In this document: piece by piece, positions 1 to 7,326 of the stretch
Layout of the letters: each line of letters begins with the position of its first letter
Position numbering within the stretch: position 1 is the first letter of the stretch
Assembly (NCBI GenBank): GCA_021741945.1
Contig: JAIOWV010000012.1
Coordinates: forward strand, 1 to 18,811
Length of the DNA stretch: 18,811 nt
Source of the DNA: Pontimonas sp.
GTDB taxonomy: Bacteria > Actinomycetota > Actinomycetes > Actinomycetales > Microbacteriaceae
Direction of reading: 5' to 3'
Position numbers and translations under genes: made by a program
The notes under the pieces: generated by a model
Seen by the model: only the letters and a program-made list of their open reading frames with translations
Told to the model about the DNA's origin: nothing
Databases searched by the model: none

Positions 1-318
1 TCCGAGTTGGCGGGCTCCATGATGAGCTTTGCCGGAGCGGACCCGGTCATCTCAGGCCTTGCCGAAGACCGCAGCGACGATGCTGGTTTTGGGTGCTCTG
101 AATTTGCCTGCCAGGTCCAGGTTCGTGCCCATGCGGACCCAGTGGATGCGCTTGCCAGGGTGCAGGGTGGTGAGCTGATTGTTCGTGTGCTGGAACCGCT
201 GCTGGGTGTGGCGCCTGGCCAAAGCGCCGTGGTCTATGTCGGAGAACGAGTTCTGGGGCAGTGCACTATCGATCGCACCGTGAGCGCCCTCACCACATCG
301 GACCTTGCCCGTGCGTGA
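1..318 (+). CDS. mnmA: tRNA 2-thiouridine(34) synthase MnmA, C-terminal part
   Basis: Only the last 105 codons are present; the frame is open from base 1 and stops at TGA 316-318. MnmA thiolates the wobble uridine of Lys, Glu and Gln tRNAs in the cytoplasm, using ATP and sulfur from a persulfide donor. The visible part is the C-terminal beta-barrel: VQVRAHADP, then GVAPGQSAVVY, then VLGQCTIDRT near the end, which is the usual order in this family. The catalytic cysteines and PP-loop lie upstream of the window. The end overlaps the dxr start, so the two are probably co-transcribed and translationally coupled. Identification rests on remembered family motifs and is firm for the C-terminal domain. 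Confidence 0.88.
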   Translation, partial: SELAGSMMSFAGADPVISGLAEDRSDDAGFGCSEFACQVQVRAHADPVDALARVQGGELIVRVLEPLLGVAPGQSAVVYVGERVLGQCTIDRTVSALTTSDLARA

Positions 319-1405
319 AGTCATCATTTTGGGCTCCACCGGCTCGATTGGGACCCAGGCTCTCGATGTGGTGTCTCGAAATCCTGAACTTTTTCGCGTC
401 GTTGGCCTCGCGGCTGGCACCAACCGAGAGCTTGCGATGGCGCAGGCCAAGGACCACGGCGTCCCCGCGGAGCGCGTTGTTTTTGGCGCAGCCGATGCCG
501 CCAAGCTCGTAGGAGATGTCTCAGCCGATGTGGTGCTGAATGGCATTACGGGTTCTGTCGGCCTGGCACCCACACTGGCAGCGCTCCGCTCTGGCGCAAC
601 GCTCGCTCTTGCGAACAAAGAGAGCCTCATTGTGGGGGGCGAGCTCGTGACTCGAGCAAAGCAGCGCCCTGATCAAATCGTTCCGGTGGACTCAGAGCAT
701 TCCGCGCTAGCCCAGGCTCTGCTCGCGGGCACCTCAGCGGAGGTGGCCTCTTTGGTGGTTACCGCGAGTGGGGGACCGTTCCGTGGACGCGATCGGCAGT
801 CTTTGCTGGAGGTGACACCCGCAGAAGCGCTCGCTCATCCCACCTGGGATATGGGGCTTGTTGTCACGACAAATTCGGCAACACTGGTCAACAAAGGGCT
901 CGAGGTCATCGAGGCCCACTTACTCTTTGACATTCCCTTTGATCGGATCCAGGTCACCGTTCACCCACAGTCCGTGGTGCACTCCATGGTGGAATTCATC
1001 GATGGGTCCACAATCGCCCAGTGTTCCCCGCCCGACATGCGGTTGCCTATTGCTCTTGGGATGAACTGGCCACACCGCGTGCCAGGCGTAATTCCAGGCG
1101 TTGATTGGTCGAAGGCGCACACGTGGACCTTTGAACCACTCGACAACGATGCGTTCCCTGCCGTGGAGCTCGCAAAGAGCGTGGGCACGAGGGGAGCAAC
1201 GTTCCCAGCAGTCTTCAACGCTGCCAACGAGCAGGCTGTGTTTGCGTTCCATCGAGGCGAGCTGGCTTTTGTGTCCATCACGGATGTGATCACCGAGGTG
1301 GTGGAGGCTCACGAGCCCCAGACCATGTCCTTGGACGCTGTGCTCGATGCTGAGCGCCATGCGCGTGAGCACGCTGATCGCGTGATTGCCAGGATGGCCA
1401 AATAG
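311..1405 (+). CDS. dxr: 1-deoxy-D-xylulose 5-phosphate reductoisomerase (Dxr/IspC)
   Basis: Converts 1-deoxy-D-xylulose 5-phosphate to 2-C-methyl-D-erythritol 4-phosphate with NADPH and a divalent metal, the first committed MEP-pathway step, in the cytosol. Counting from GTG 311 (364 aa, normal length): NADPH-binding GSTGSIG at 8-14, ANKES at 101-105, metal-binding DSEHSA at 127-132, SGGPFRG from 153, HPTWDMG at 176-182, NSATLVNKGLE at 188-198 and HPQSVVHS at 218-225. All key segments are intact. The start is uncertain: TTG 305 is two codons upstream. I prefer GTG 311 because family members begin only a few residues before the glycine motif. Neither start has a clear Shine-Dalgarno; overlap with mnmA suggests translational coupling. 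Another MEP gene, ispG, lies two genes downstream. Confidence 0.95.
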   Translation: MREVIILGSTGSIGTQALDVVSRNPELFRVVGLAAGTNRELAMAQAKDHGVPAERVVFGAADAAKLVGDVSADVVLNGITGSVGLAPTLAALRSGATLALANKESLIVGGELVTRAKQRPDQIVPVDSEHSALAQALLAGTSAEVASLVVTASGGPFRGRDRQSLLEVTPAEALAHPTWDMGLVVTTNSATLVNKGLEVIEAHLLFDIPFDRIQVTVHPQSVVHSMVEFIDGSTIAQCSPPDMRLPIALGMNWPHRVPGVIPGVDWSKAHTWTFEPLDNDAFPAVELAKSVGTRGATFPAVFNAANEQAVFAFHRGELAFVSITDVITEVVEAHEPQTMSLDAVLDAERHAREHADRVIARMAK

Positions 1406-1437
1406 CGCCCTCGCGGGTCATGGTCAGTCCGCAGGGT

Positions 1438-1449
1438 TAGAGTGTGGCC
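1438..1449 (+). promoter_or_regulatory. leaderless promoter of rseP (-10 plus spacer)
   Basis: TAGAGT at 1438-1443 is followed by six bases (GTGGCC) and then GTG 1450. If the last T is position -7, transcription starts on the G of the start codon. The candidate -35 (GGGTCA, 1415-1420, 17-bp spacer) is weak. No Shine-Dalgarno fits, and the alternative GTG 1444 would lie upstream of this transcription start. Confidence 0.6.
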
Positions 1450-2781
1450 GTGGAATCTGCCCTGCTCTTTACCCTCGGTGTTCTTGTTGTTTTTGTGGGC
1501 TTGATGATCTCCATTGCCCTGCACGAGTGGGGGCATTTTTTCCCGGCCAAAAAGTTTGGCGTCTACATTTCCCAGTTCATGATTGGGTTTGGGCCGACCA
1601 TTTTTTCCAAGAAAAAAGGCGAAACCGAGTTTGGGTTTAAGGCCATTCCGCTTGGCGGTTATGTCGCCATGGCCGGCATGTATGCGCCCAAGAACCCGGG
1701 GGACGCGCCACAAACCGCCACCACCGGGTTTCTCGATCGGGTCGTGGGCGACGAACCATTGCCTGATGTTGTTCCCGATGAGGCGGAGCTAGCTGCCCGG
1801 AGCTTCTACCAACTGCCGCTGTACAAGCGCATCACCATCATGTTGGGCGGGCCGCTGATGAACCTCTTCATCGCGGTTGTTCTCTACGCCGTGGTGCTTA
1901 TGGGCTTTGGCGTTCCTGGTCTCAGCCTGAGAGTGGGCAGTGTTTCCGAGTGCGTTGTTCCGGCGAGTGAAACGCGCACTGAATGTCTGCCGGATGACCC
2001 GGCAGCTCCAGGCGCGGCAGCCGGATTACTACCGGGAGATCTCATCGTGTCCCTCGACGGCGTGGCCATGGATGACTGGCTTTCGGTGACCGAGGTGATT
2101 CGGGCCTCACCCGGGAAACCGGTACTGCTCGGAATTGACCGCTCGGGCGAAATCCTGAGCCTGAGTGTTACACCGTTACTTAGCGAGCGCTATGCCTTCG
2201 ATGATTCTGGGCAGGTTCTAGTGGACGCCGAGGGCAACCCGATTATCGAGTACGTCGGCTTCGTAGGTATTGGGTCAGCGGTGGAAAACCAGACTCAGCC
2301 CATCACCGCTGTGTTGCCGGCAGTCTGGGACAACGTGGTCGGTGTGGTGCGCGTGATTCTGACGCTCCCGCAACGCCTGGTTGATGTCGCAGAAGCTGCC
2401 TTTGGCCCCGCAGAGCGAGACCCCAACGGCCCACTTAGCGTGGTGGGTGTCGGTCGGATTGCCGGGGAAATCGCGTCGGTGGACTCTCTAGCTGTCTCTG
2501 ACCGCATCGCGAGCCTGATCGGAATCCTCGCCTCGTTGAATGTGGCGCTCTTTGTCTTCAATCTGGTTCCACTGCTGCCACTGGATGGTGGTCACGTCGC
2601 TGTGGGCATCGTTGATGAACTTCGCCGGAAGCTTTATCGAGTGCAGGGGAAGGCCGACCCGGGTCCCATCGATGCGAAGAAACTGATTCCCGTGACGCTG
2701 GTCGTCATTGTGATGTTGGCGTCAATGAGCCTGTTGCTGATGTATGCCGACATCGTGAACCCGATCAGGCTTTTCTCCTAA
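1450..2781 (+). CDS. rseP: RseP/Rip1-like site-2 intramembrane zinc metalloprotease (M50)
   Basis: Membrane protease that cleaves transmembrane segments of substrates, classically anti-sigma factors. Counting from GTG 1450 (443 aa): an N-terminal membrane helix carries the zinc motif HEWGH at 25-29; GGPLMNL at about 133-139 opens the second hydrophobic segment; a PDZ-like region (AAAGLLPGDLIVSLDG) spans roughly 180-260; the third zinc ligand is in LLPLDGGH, with LDGG at 378-381; a final helix lies near the C-terminus. Length and order match actinobacterial site-2 proteases. GTG 1444 is an alternative start, but a -10 hexamer ends at 1443, so 1450 is favoured as a leaderless start. The position between dxr and ispG is typical of Actinobacteria. 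Its substrate cannot be read from this window. Confidence 0.93.
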   Translation: MESALLFTLGVLVVFVGLMISIALHEWGHFFPAKKFGVYISQFMIGFGPTIFSKKKGETEFGFKAIPLGGYVAMAGMYAPKNPGDAPQTATTGFLDRVVGDEPLPDVVPDEAELAARSFYQLPLYKRITIMLGGPLMNLFIAVVLYAVVLMGFGVPGLSLRVGSVSECVVPASETRTECLPDDPAAPGAAAGLLPGDLIVSLDGVAMDDWLSVTEVIRASPGKPVLLGIDRSGEILSLSVTPLLSERYAFDDSGQVLVDAEGNPIIEYVGFVGIGSAVENQTQPITAVLPAVWDNVVGVVRVILTLPQRLVDVAEAAFGPAERDPNGPLSVVGVGRIAGEIASVDSLAVSDRIASLIGILASLNVALFVFNLVPLLPLDGGHVAVGIVDELRRKLYRVQGKADPGPIDAKKLIPVTLVVIVMLASMSLLLMYADIVNPIRLFS

Positions 2782-2828
2782 ACGCGGTCTTGGCTTAGGG
2801 GAGTCAGTAGAGCTTCAGGCTTTAGGCT

Positions 2829-2841
2829 TAGTCTGATTGAC
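2829..2841 (+). promoter_or_regulatory. possible ispG promoter (-10 TAGTCT)
   Basis: TAGTCT at 2829-2834, the same hexamer as upstream of proS, would place +1 at about 2841 and give a 5' UTR of about 41 nt with a good ribosome site. I find no convincing -35 at 16-19 bp. The 100-nt rseP-ispG gap holds no other recognisable element. Confidence 0.35.
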
Positions 2842-2863
2842 GGCCGAGCCAAGCGCCTGGCCC

Positions 2864-2873
2864 AGGAAGGAAA
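2864..2873 (+). promoter_or_regulatory. ribosome binding site fixing the ispG start
   Basis: AGGAAGGAAA lies 8 nt before GTG 2882, whereas the longer in-frame TTG 2837 has nothing comparable. This favours the GTG start. Confidence 0.7.
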
Positions 2874-2881
2874 TCTCTCAC

Positions 2882-4033
2882 GTGCCCGCTGTCAACTTAG
2901 GAATGCCGAAGACCCCCGAGGTCCTCGCTCCTCGCCGCATTTCTCGTCAGATCAAGGTGGGTAAGGTCCTCGTCGGTGGGGGTGCGCAGGTCAGCGTGCA
3001 GTCCATGACCACCACCCAGACCACCGACATCAACGGCACCCTGCAACAGATTGCCGAGCTGACGGCCACGGGTTGTGACATTGTTCGCGTGGCGGTCCCG
3101 ACTCAAGATGACGCCGACGCGCTTCCCATCATCGCGAAGAAGAGCCAGATTCCTGTCATCGCAGACATCCATTTCCAGCCCAAGTATGTTTTCCAGGCCA
3201 TCGACGCCGGGTGCGCTGCCGTGCGAGTCAACCCCGGAAACATCAAAAAGTTTGATGACCGTGTTGGCGAAATCGCAACCGCCGCCAAAGCGGCGGGAGT
3301 GAGCCTTCGCATCGGTGTGAATGCTGGCTCGCTGGATCCCCGCCTGTTGGAAAAGTATGGAAAGCCCACGGCGGAAGCTCTCGTTGAGAGCGCTGTGTGG
3401 GAGGCGAGCCTTTTTGAGGAACACGATTTCCACGACTTCAAGATTTCGGTCAAGCACAACGACCCCATCGTCATGGTGAAGGCGTATCGCCAGCTCGCCG
3501 AGGCTGGCGATTGGCCTCTCCACTTAGGGGTCACAGAAGCTGGCCCCGCGTTCCAAGGGACGATCAAGTCTTCGGTCGCGTTTGGTGTTCTTCTTGCCGA
3601 GGGCATCGGGGACACGATTCGGGTGTCCCTGTCTGCTCCTCCCGCAGAAGAGGTGAAGGTCGGCCTCAAGATTCTCGAGTCTCTCAACCTTCGTGAGCGC
3701 AAACTAGAAATCGTGTCCTGCCCGAGTTGTGGTCGGGCCCAAGTTGACGTTTACACACTGGCGGAGGACGTGACCAAGGGTCTCGAGGGCATGACCGTTC
3801 CGCTTCGCGTTGCTGTGATGGGCTGTGTTGTCAATGGCCCGGGTGAAGCCCGCGAGGCAGATCTTGGTGTCGCGAGCGGTAACGGCAAGGGCCAGATTTT
3901 TGTCAAAGGCGAGGTCATCAAGACTGTTCCCGAGAGCGAAATCGTGGCGACATTGATTGAGGAAGCCAACCGTCTGGCTGCCGCCATGCCCGATGCGCCA
4001 CAGGGCACGCCAGAAGTCATCACCAGCAAATAG
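2882..4033 (+). CDS. ispG: 4-hydroxy-3-methylbut-2-enyl diphosphate synthase IspG (GcpE)
   Basis: Catalyses reductive ring opening of MEcPP to HMBPP, the penultimate MEP-pathway step, using a [4Fe-4S] cluster and an electron donor such as ferredoxin or flavodoxin. With the GTG start the protein has 383 aa, the usual compact bacterial form without the plant insertion. The N-terminal TIM-barrel shows VQSMTTT, GCDIVRVAVP and PVIADIHF. The cluster ligands are Cys280 and Cys283 (CPSCGR), Cys315 (MGCVVNGPGE) and Glu322. The starting sequence MPAVNLGMPK is, as I recall, typical of Microbacteriaceae IspG, which agrees with the ribosome site. It is 17 nt from proS but that gene appears to have its own promoter. 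Confidence 0.97.
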   Translation: MPAVNLGMPKTPEVLAPRRISRQIKVGKVLVGGGAQVSVQSMTTTQTTDINGTLQQIAELTATGCDIVRVAVPTQDDADALPIIAKKSQIPVIADIHFQPKYVFQAIDAGCAAVRVNPGNIKKFDDRVGEIATAAKAAGVSLRIGVNAGSLDPRLLEKYGKPTAEALVESAVWEASLFEEHDFHDFKISVKHNDPIVMVKAYRQLAEAGDWPLHLGVTEAGPAFQGTIKSSVAFGVLLAEGIGDTIRVSLSAPPAEEVKVGLKILESLNLRERKLEIVSCPSCGRAQVDVYTLAEDVTKGLEGMTVPLRVAVMGCVVNGPGEAREADLGVASGNGKGQIFVKGEVIKTVPESEIVATLIEEANRLAAAMPDAPQGTPEVITSK

Positions 4034-4038
4034 CCCGC

Positions 4039-4050
4039 TAGTCTGGTCCG
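4039..4050 (+). promoter_or_regulatory. leaderless promoter of proS (-10 plus spacer)
   Basis: TAGTCT at 4039-4044, then GGTCCG, then GTG 4051. The spacing puts +1 on the start codon. There is no Shine-Dalgarno in the 17-nt ispG-proS gap, and the -35 region would lie inside the ispG coding end (GTCATC, 4016-4021, a poor match). Confidence 0.6.
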
Positions 4051-5814
4051 GTGGTTACCCGTCTGAGCACCCTCTTCGTGCGCACCCTGCGCGAAGACCC
4101 GTCCGACGCTGATGTTGCAAGCCACAAGTGGTTGGTGCGTGCTGGATATATCCGCCGCCAAGCACCGGGAATTTTTGCCTGGTTGCCCCTGGGTCTCAAA
4201 GTTCGCCAGAAGGTTGAGCGCGTCGTTCACGAGGAAATGCAACGTGCTGGTGCCCAACAGGTGCACTTCCCCGCACTGTTGCCGAGAGAGCCCTACGAGG
4301 CAACCGGTCGCTGGGACGATTATGGCGATGGGATCTTCCGCCTCAAGGACCGTAAGGGCGCCGATTATCTGCTTGCCCCTACCCACGAGGAGGTCTTCAC
4401 TCTGACGGTGAAGGACCTGTATTCCAGCTACAAAGACTTGCCCTTGGTGATCTACCAAATTCAAGACAAGTACCGCGACGAGGCAAGGCCTCGCGCGGGT
4501 CTCCTGCGTGGCCGCGAGTTCTCGATGAAGGACGCCTACTCGTTTGATTACACCGACGAGGGCCTCGAGAAGAGTTACCAATCTCAGAGGGATGCCTACG
4601 AGCGCATTTTCCAGCGTCTGGGTCTTGAGTATGTGATTGTGCAGGCTGATGCCGGCGCGATGGGTGGATCCCGCAGTGAGGAGTTCCTGCACCCCACTGA
4701 CGTTGGCGAAGACACCTTTGTTCGCACTGATGGTGGTTACGCGGCCAATGTTGAGGCCTTCAGGGTTACGCCACCGGCAGCCGTTGATGCCAGCGCGACA
4801 CCTGCTCCCGTGGTTTTCGATTCTCCGAACACCCCGACGATTGACACCCTGGTGGCGTTGGCGAACGAGCGGCACCCCAGGGCTGACGGCGCCTGGAGTG
4901 CCGCCGATACTCTCAAGAACGTTGTTCTCGCTCTCACCGGACCAGATGGGTCACGTGAGCTCGTCGTGGTTGGTGTCCCCGGTGATCGCGACGTTGATCT
5001 GAAACGAGCAGAGGTTGCCTTTGCGCCGCGTGCAGTCGAGGCCGCCACCGAAGAGGATTTTGCCAAGCACAAGGGCCTCGTCAAGGGCTACATCGGCCCC
5101 TGGTCATCTGCGGGAGCTGTCTTGGGGGAGAGCTCCTCAACCGGAATTGCGTTTATGGTCGACCCCCGCGTTGTTGAGGGAACTGCCTGGGTGACCGGCG
5201 CTAATGAACACGAGAAGCATGTTTTCAACCTGGTGTGTGGCAGAGACTTCACTCCGGATGGCGTTGTCGATATTGCCGAAGTGCGCGCGGGTGACGAAGC
5301 CCCCGATGGCTCAGGGCCAATTGTTGCCGCGCGCGGCATGGAAATTGGTCACGTGTTCCAGCTGGGGCGCAAATACGCCGAGGCCCTTGGTCTGCAGGTG
5401 CTCGATGAGAACGGCAAGCTGGTCACCGTCACCATGGGTTCCTACGGAATCGGCGTGACCCGGCTAGTTGCAGTCCTCGCCGAGGGCAACCACGACGAGA
5501 AAGGCCTTATTTGGCCAGAAGTCATCTCGCCCTTCGACGTCCACGTCGTGGCGGCCGGCAAGGACGACATCGTCTTCGAGGTGGCTGAGAAGCTCGCTGC
5601 CGACCTGGAAGCCACCGGCAAAGACGTTCTCTTGGATGATCGCCCGAAGCTATCGCCTGGAGTGAAGTTTGCCGATGCCGAAATTCTTGGGGTTCCCCAC
5701 ATCGTGATTGTCGGCCGGGGCGCAGCGGAGGGCCAGGTTGAATACTGGAACCGCCGGACTGGCGAAAAATCAGACATTTCCTTGGATCAGGTTTCCGGGA
5801 TCCTCTCTCGCTAG
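4051..5814 (+). CDS. proS: prolyl-tRNA synthetase, bacterial type with editing domain
   Basis: Charges tRNA-Pro with proline in the cytoplasm. At 587 aa it is the prokaryotic-type (class IIa) enzyme with an inserted YbaK-like editing domain at about 225-390, between motifs 2 and 3. Motif 1 is around APGIFAWLPLG (residues 38-48), motif 2 around RDEARPRAGLLRGREF (142-157), and motif 3 around MGSYGIGVTR (462-471). The anticodon-binding domain follows, with DVLLDDR and SPGVKFADAEILG. GTG 4051 is the first start in the frame and matches the usual N-terminus (TRLSTLFVRTLREDP). No ribosome site is visible, which fits the leaderless promoter. In many relatives other genes and rimP lie between proS and nusA; here only 96 nt separate them. 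Confidence 0.97.
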   Translation: MVTRLSTLFVRTLREDPSDADVASHKWLVRAGYIRRQAPGIFAWLPLGLKVRQKVERVVHEEMQRAGAQQVHFPALLPREPYEATGRWDDYGDGIFRLKDRKGADYLLAPTHEEVFTLTVKDLYSSYKDLPLVIYQIQDKYRDEARPRAGLLRGREFSMKDAYSFDYTDEGLEKSYQSQRDAYERIFQRLGLEYVIVQADAGAMGGSRSEEFLHPTDVGEDTFVRTDGGYAANVEAFRVTPPAAVDASATPAPVVFDSPNTPTIDTLVALANERHPRADGAWSAADTLKNVVLALTGPDGSRELVVVGVPGDRDVDLKRAEVAFAPRAVEAATEEDFAKHKGLVKGYIGPWSSAGAVLGESSSTGIAFMVDPRVVEGTAWVTGANEHEKHVFNLVCGRDFTPDGVVDIAEVRAGDEAPDGSGPIVAARGMEIGHVFQLGRKYAEALGLQVLDENGKLVTVTMGSYGIGVTRLVAVLAEGNHDEKGLIWPEVISPFDVHVVAAGKDDIVFEVAEKLAADLEATGKDVLLDDRPKLSPGVKFADAEILGVPHIVIVGRGAAEGQVEYWNRRTGEKSDISLDQVSGILSR

Positions 5815-5851
5815 CCGAGAAACCCTCCGACTAGCCGTTTCTGGAGTCCCC

Positions 5852-5880
5852 TTGTACCCTGGGGAAGAAGCGTCTAGGTT
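5852..5880 (+). promoter_or_regulatory. nusA operon promoter
   Basis: TTGTAC (5852-5857), a 17-bp spacer and TAGGTT (5875-5880) form a plausible housekeeping sigma promoter, with +1 near 5887 and a short 5' UTR containing AGGAGG at 5898-5903. The -35 matches the consensus mainly in its TTG. This would drive nusA-ylxR-infB-rbfA-phosphorylase. Confidence 0.5.
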
Positions 5881-5910
5881 TTCACACACAATCGAACAGG
5901 AGGGGCCCTC

Positions 5911-6918
5911 ATGGATATTGACCTGAGCGTGCTCAAGCTCATGGAATCAGAGCGAGAGATCCCTTTTGACGAACTCGTTGTCATCATCGAACAGGCCATT
6001 CTGACGGCCTACGAAAAACACACGGGTGTCGCCGATTTTCGCGGAAACCGCGTCGACCCCGACGCTCCTCGCGCGCGGGTCGAACTCGATCGCAAAACTG
6101 GCCACGTCGTCATTTACACGCCCATCCTCAATGAGGAGGGCGAAAAGACGGGCGAAGAGGTGGATAGTCCCGAAGATTTCGGTCGTATCGCTGCTCACGC
6201 GGCCAAGCAGGTCATCAATCAGCGCTTGCGCGACATCGGCGATGACCGAATTCTTGGCGAATATCGCGGCAAAGACGGCGATATTGTCTCGGGAATCGTT
6301 GCCCAAGGCCCCAACCCCCGCATGATTCACATCAACTTGGGTGAAGTCGAAGCAATTCTTCCGCCAGAGGAGCAGGTTCCTGGTGAGGTCTATGAACACG
6401 GCTCGCGCTTGAGGGTCTACGTGACCAAAGTCGAGAAGGGCCTGAAGGGCCCCTCGATTACGGTGAGTAGAACCCACCCGGGTTTGGTGCGTCGCCTTTT
6501 TGCGCTTGAGGTGCCAGAAATTCACAAGGGCTCGGTCGAGATCACTTCGGTGGCCAGAGAAGCCGGCCACCGCACCAAAATCGCTGTTCGCGCACTGGAA
6601 CCAGGTCTCAACGCCAAGGGCGCGTGCATCGGCGAATTGGGCCAGCGAGTCAGGGCCGTTCAGAATGAGTTGGGCGAGGAAAAAATCGACATCGTCGATC
6701 ACTCGGACGATATCGCGCAGTTTGTTGCCAATGCCCTGAGCCCCGCGAAGGTCACGAGTGCATTTGTGTTGGATGAGGCGCTCAAGCAGGTTCGCGCCTT
6801 GGTGCCGGATTACCAGCTGTCCTTGGCCATTGGAAAAGAAGGCCAGAACGCCAGGCTTGCAGCGAAATTGACCGGGGCGAAAATAGATATTCAGCCCGAT
6901 TCTGTGATGGATTCCTAG
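5911..6918 (+). CDS. nusA: transcription termination/antitermination factor NusA
   Basis: Binds RNA polymerase and nascent RNA and modulates pausing, termination and antitermination. The 335 aa are normal for Actinobacteria, which lack the C-terminal acidic repeats of enterobacterial NusA. An N-terminal polymerase-binding domain (about 1-100) is followed by an S1 domain starting near GDIVSGIV (about 125-190). KH1 has KGACIGELGQRVRAV and KH2 has AIGKEGQNARLAAKLTG near the C-terminus. ATG 5911 has a strong AGGAGGGG site seven to eight bases upstream. It heads the operon, with ylxR next. The usual upstream partner rimP is not present. In the KH1 loop, KGA replaces the VGA I remember from relatives; the GxxG motif (GELG) is intact. 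Confidence 0.96.
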   Translation: MDIDLSVLKLMESEREIPFDELVVIIEQAILTAYEKHTGVADFRGNRVDPDAPRARVELDRKTGHVVIYTPILNEEGEKTGEEVDSPEDFGRIAAHAAKQVINQRLRDIGDDRILGEYRGKDGDIVSGIVAQGPNPRMIHINLGEVEAILPPEEQVPGEVYEHGSRLRVYVTKVEKGLKGPSITVSRTHPGLVRRLFALEVPEIHKGSVEITSVAREAGHRTKIAVRALEPGLNAKGACIGELGQRVRAVQNELGEEKIDIVDHSDDIAQFVANALSPAKVTSAFVLDEALKQVRALVPDYQLSLAIGKEGQNARLAAKLTGAKIDIQPDSVMDS

Positions 6919-6965
6919 ACCCACGAGGCGCTGTGGCGAGAAAAGACCGCCACAAGGGGGGTAAG

Positions 6966-7223
6966 ATGGGCGTAGTCAGGCGATGCCTAGGCTGTCACCA
7001 GGTGGACACCACAGAAAATCTTCTGCGGTGTGTAGCGAAAGACAACCGGGTAGTCGTGGACGAGCGTGGTTTAGAACACGGGCGGGGCGCTTGGGTGCAT
7101 CCTGGGTCCGACTGTGTGAACCGCTCTCTCCAACGACGAGCATGGAGCAGGGCCCTCAAACAGGGTTCGGCACTGGATTGCTCGGCCTTAGAAGAACTCA
7201 GCAGGTCGACCGACCTCACATAA
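6966..7223 (+). CDS. ylxR: YlxR/RnpM family RNA-binding protein (DUF448)
   Basis: Small basic protein of the YlxR family. A member in Bacillus subtilis (RnpM) binds the RNase P RNA and modulates its activity; that this one does the same is inference. From ATG 6966 it has 85 aa: RRCLGCHQ at 5-12, the family hallmark GRGAWVHP at about 40-47, and CVNRSLQRRAWSRAL after it. ATG 6966 is preceded by AAGGGGGGTAAG, a good ribosome site; the frame also opens at GTG 6933, which would add 11 residues (ARKDRHKGGK) and lacks such a site. The gene sits between nusA and infB, its standard location. The C-terminus (SRSTDLT) diverges from the core. Confidence 0.85.
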   Translation: MGVVRRCLGCHQVDTTENLLRCVAKDNRVVVDERGLEHGRGAWVHPGSDCVNRSLQRRAWSRALKQGSALDCSALEELSRSTDLT

Positions 7224-7326
7224 GAACAGGCTGAATGGCTAATGGAAACCTCATGAGCGGCTCGAAATGAGTCTCGTTTGTAGGTAGAGGCACGCCCTGA
7301 CTGGGGAGTGCCCAGACAGGAGAATT
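7224..7326 (+). promoter_or_regulatory. infB leader with mini-ORF and hairpin
   Basis: The 103-nt gap holds an 11-codon open frame, ATG 7235 to TGA 7270, encoding MANGNLMSGSK. A hairpin follows at 7289-7312, with GGCAC (7289-7293) pairing with GTGCC (7308-7312) and CCC pairing with GGG inside. The infB ribosome site AGGAG (7319-7323) follows closely. The arrangement could serve attenuation or translational control of infB, but no function is shown. I find no clear TAnnnT promoter here. Confidence 0.4.

Noticed and set aside
2837..2881. TTG start extending IspG by 15 residues
   Set aside because: The ribosome site and the family N-terminus both point to GTG 2882.
3751..4875. Long minus-strand open frame (374 codons) across ispG and proS
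   Set aside because: It lies antisense to two strongly conserved genes, has no recognisable motif or ribosome site, and long antisense frames are expected at this GC content.
5947..6924. Minus-strand open frame (325 codons) over nusA
   Set aside because: Complementary shadow of the whole NusA gene, with no family motif.
6919..6965. Frameshifted remnant of rimP or another gene between nusA and ylxR
   Set aside because: The 47 nt are too short and no RimP-like residues appear in any frame.
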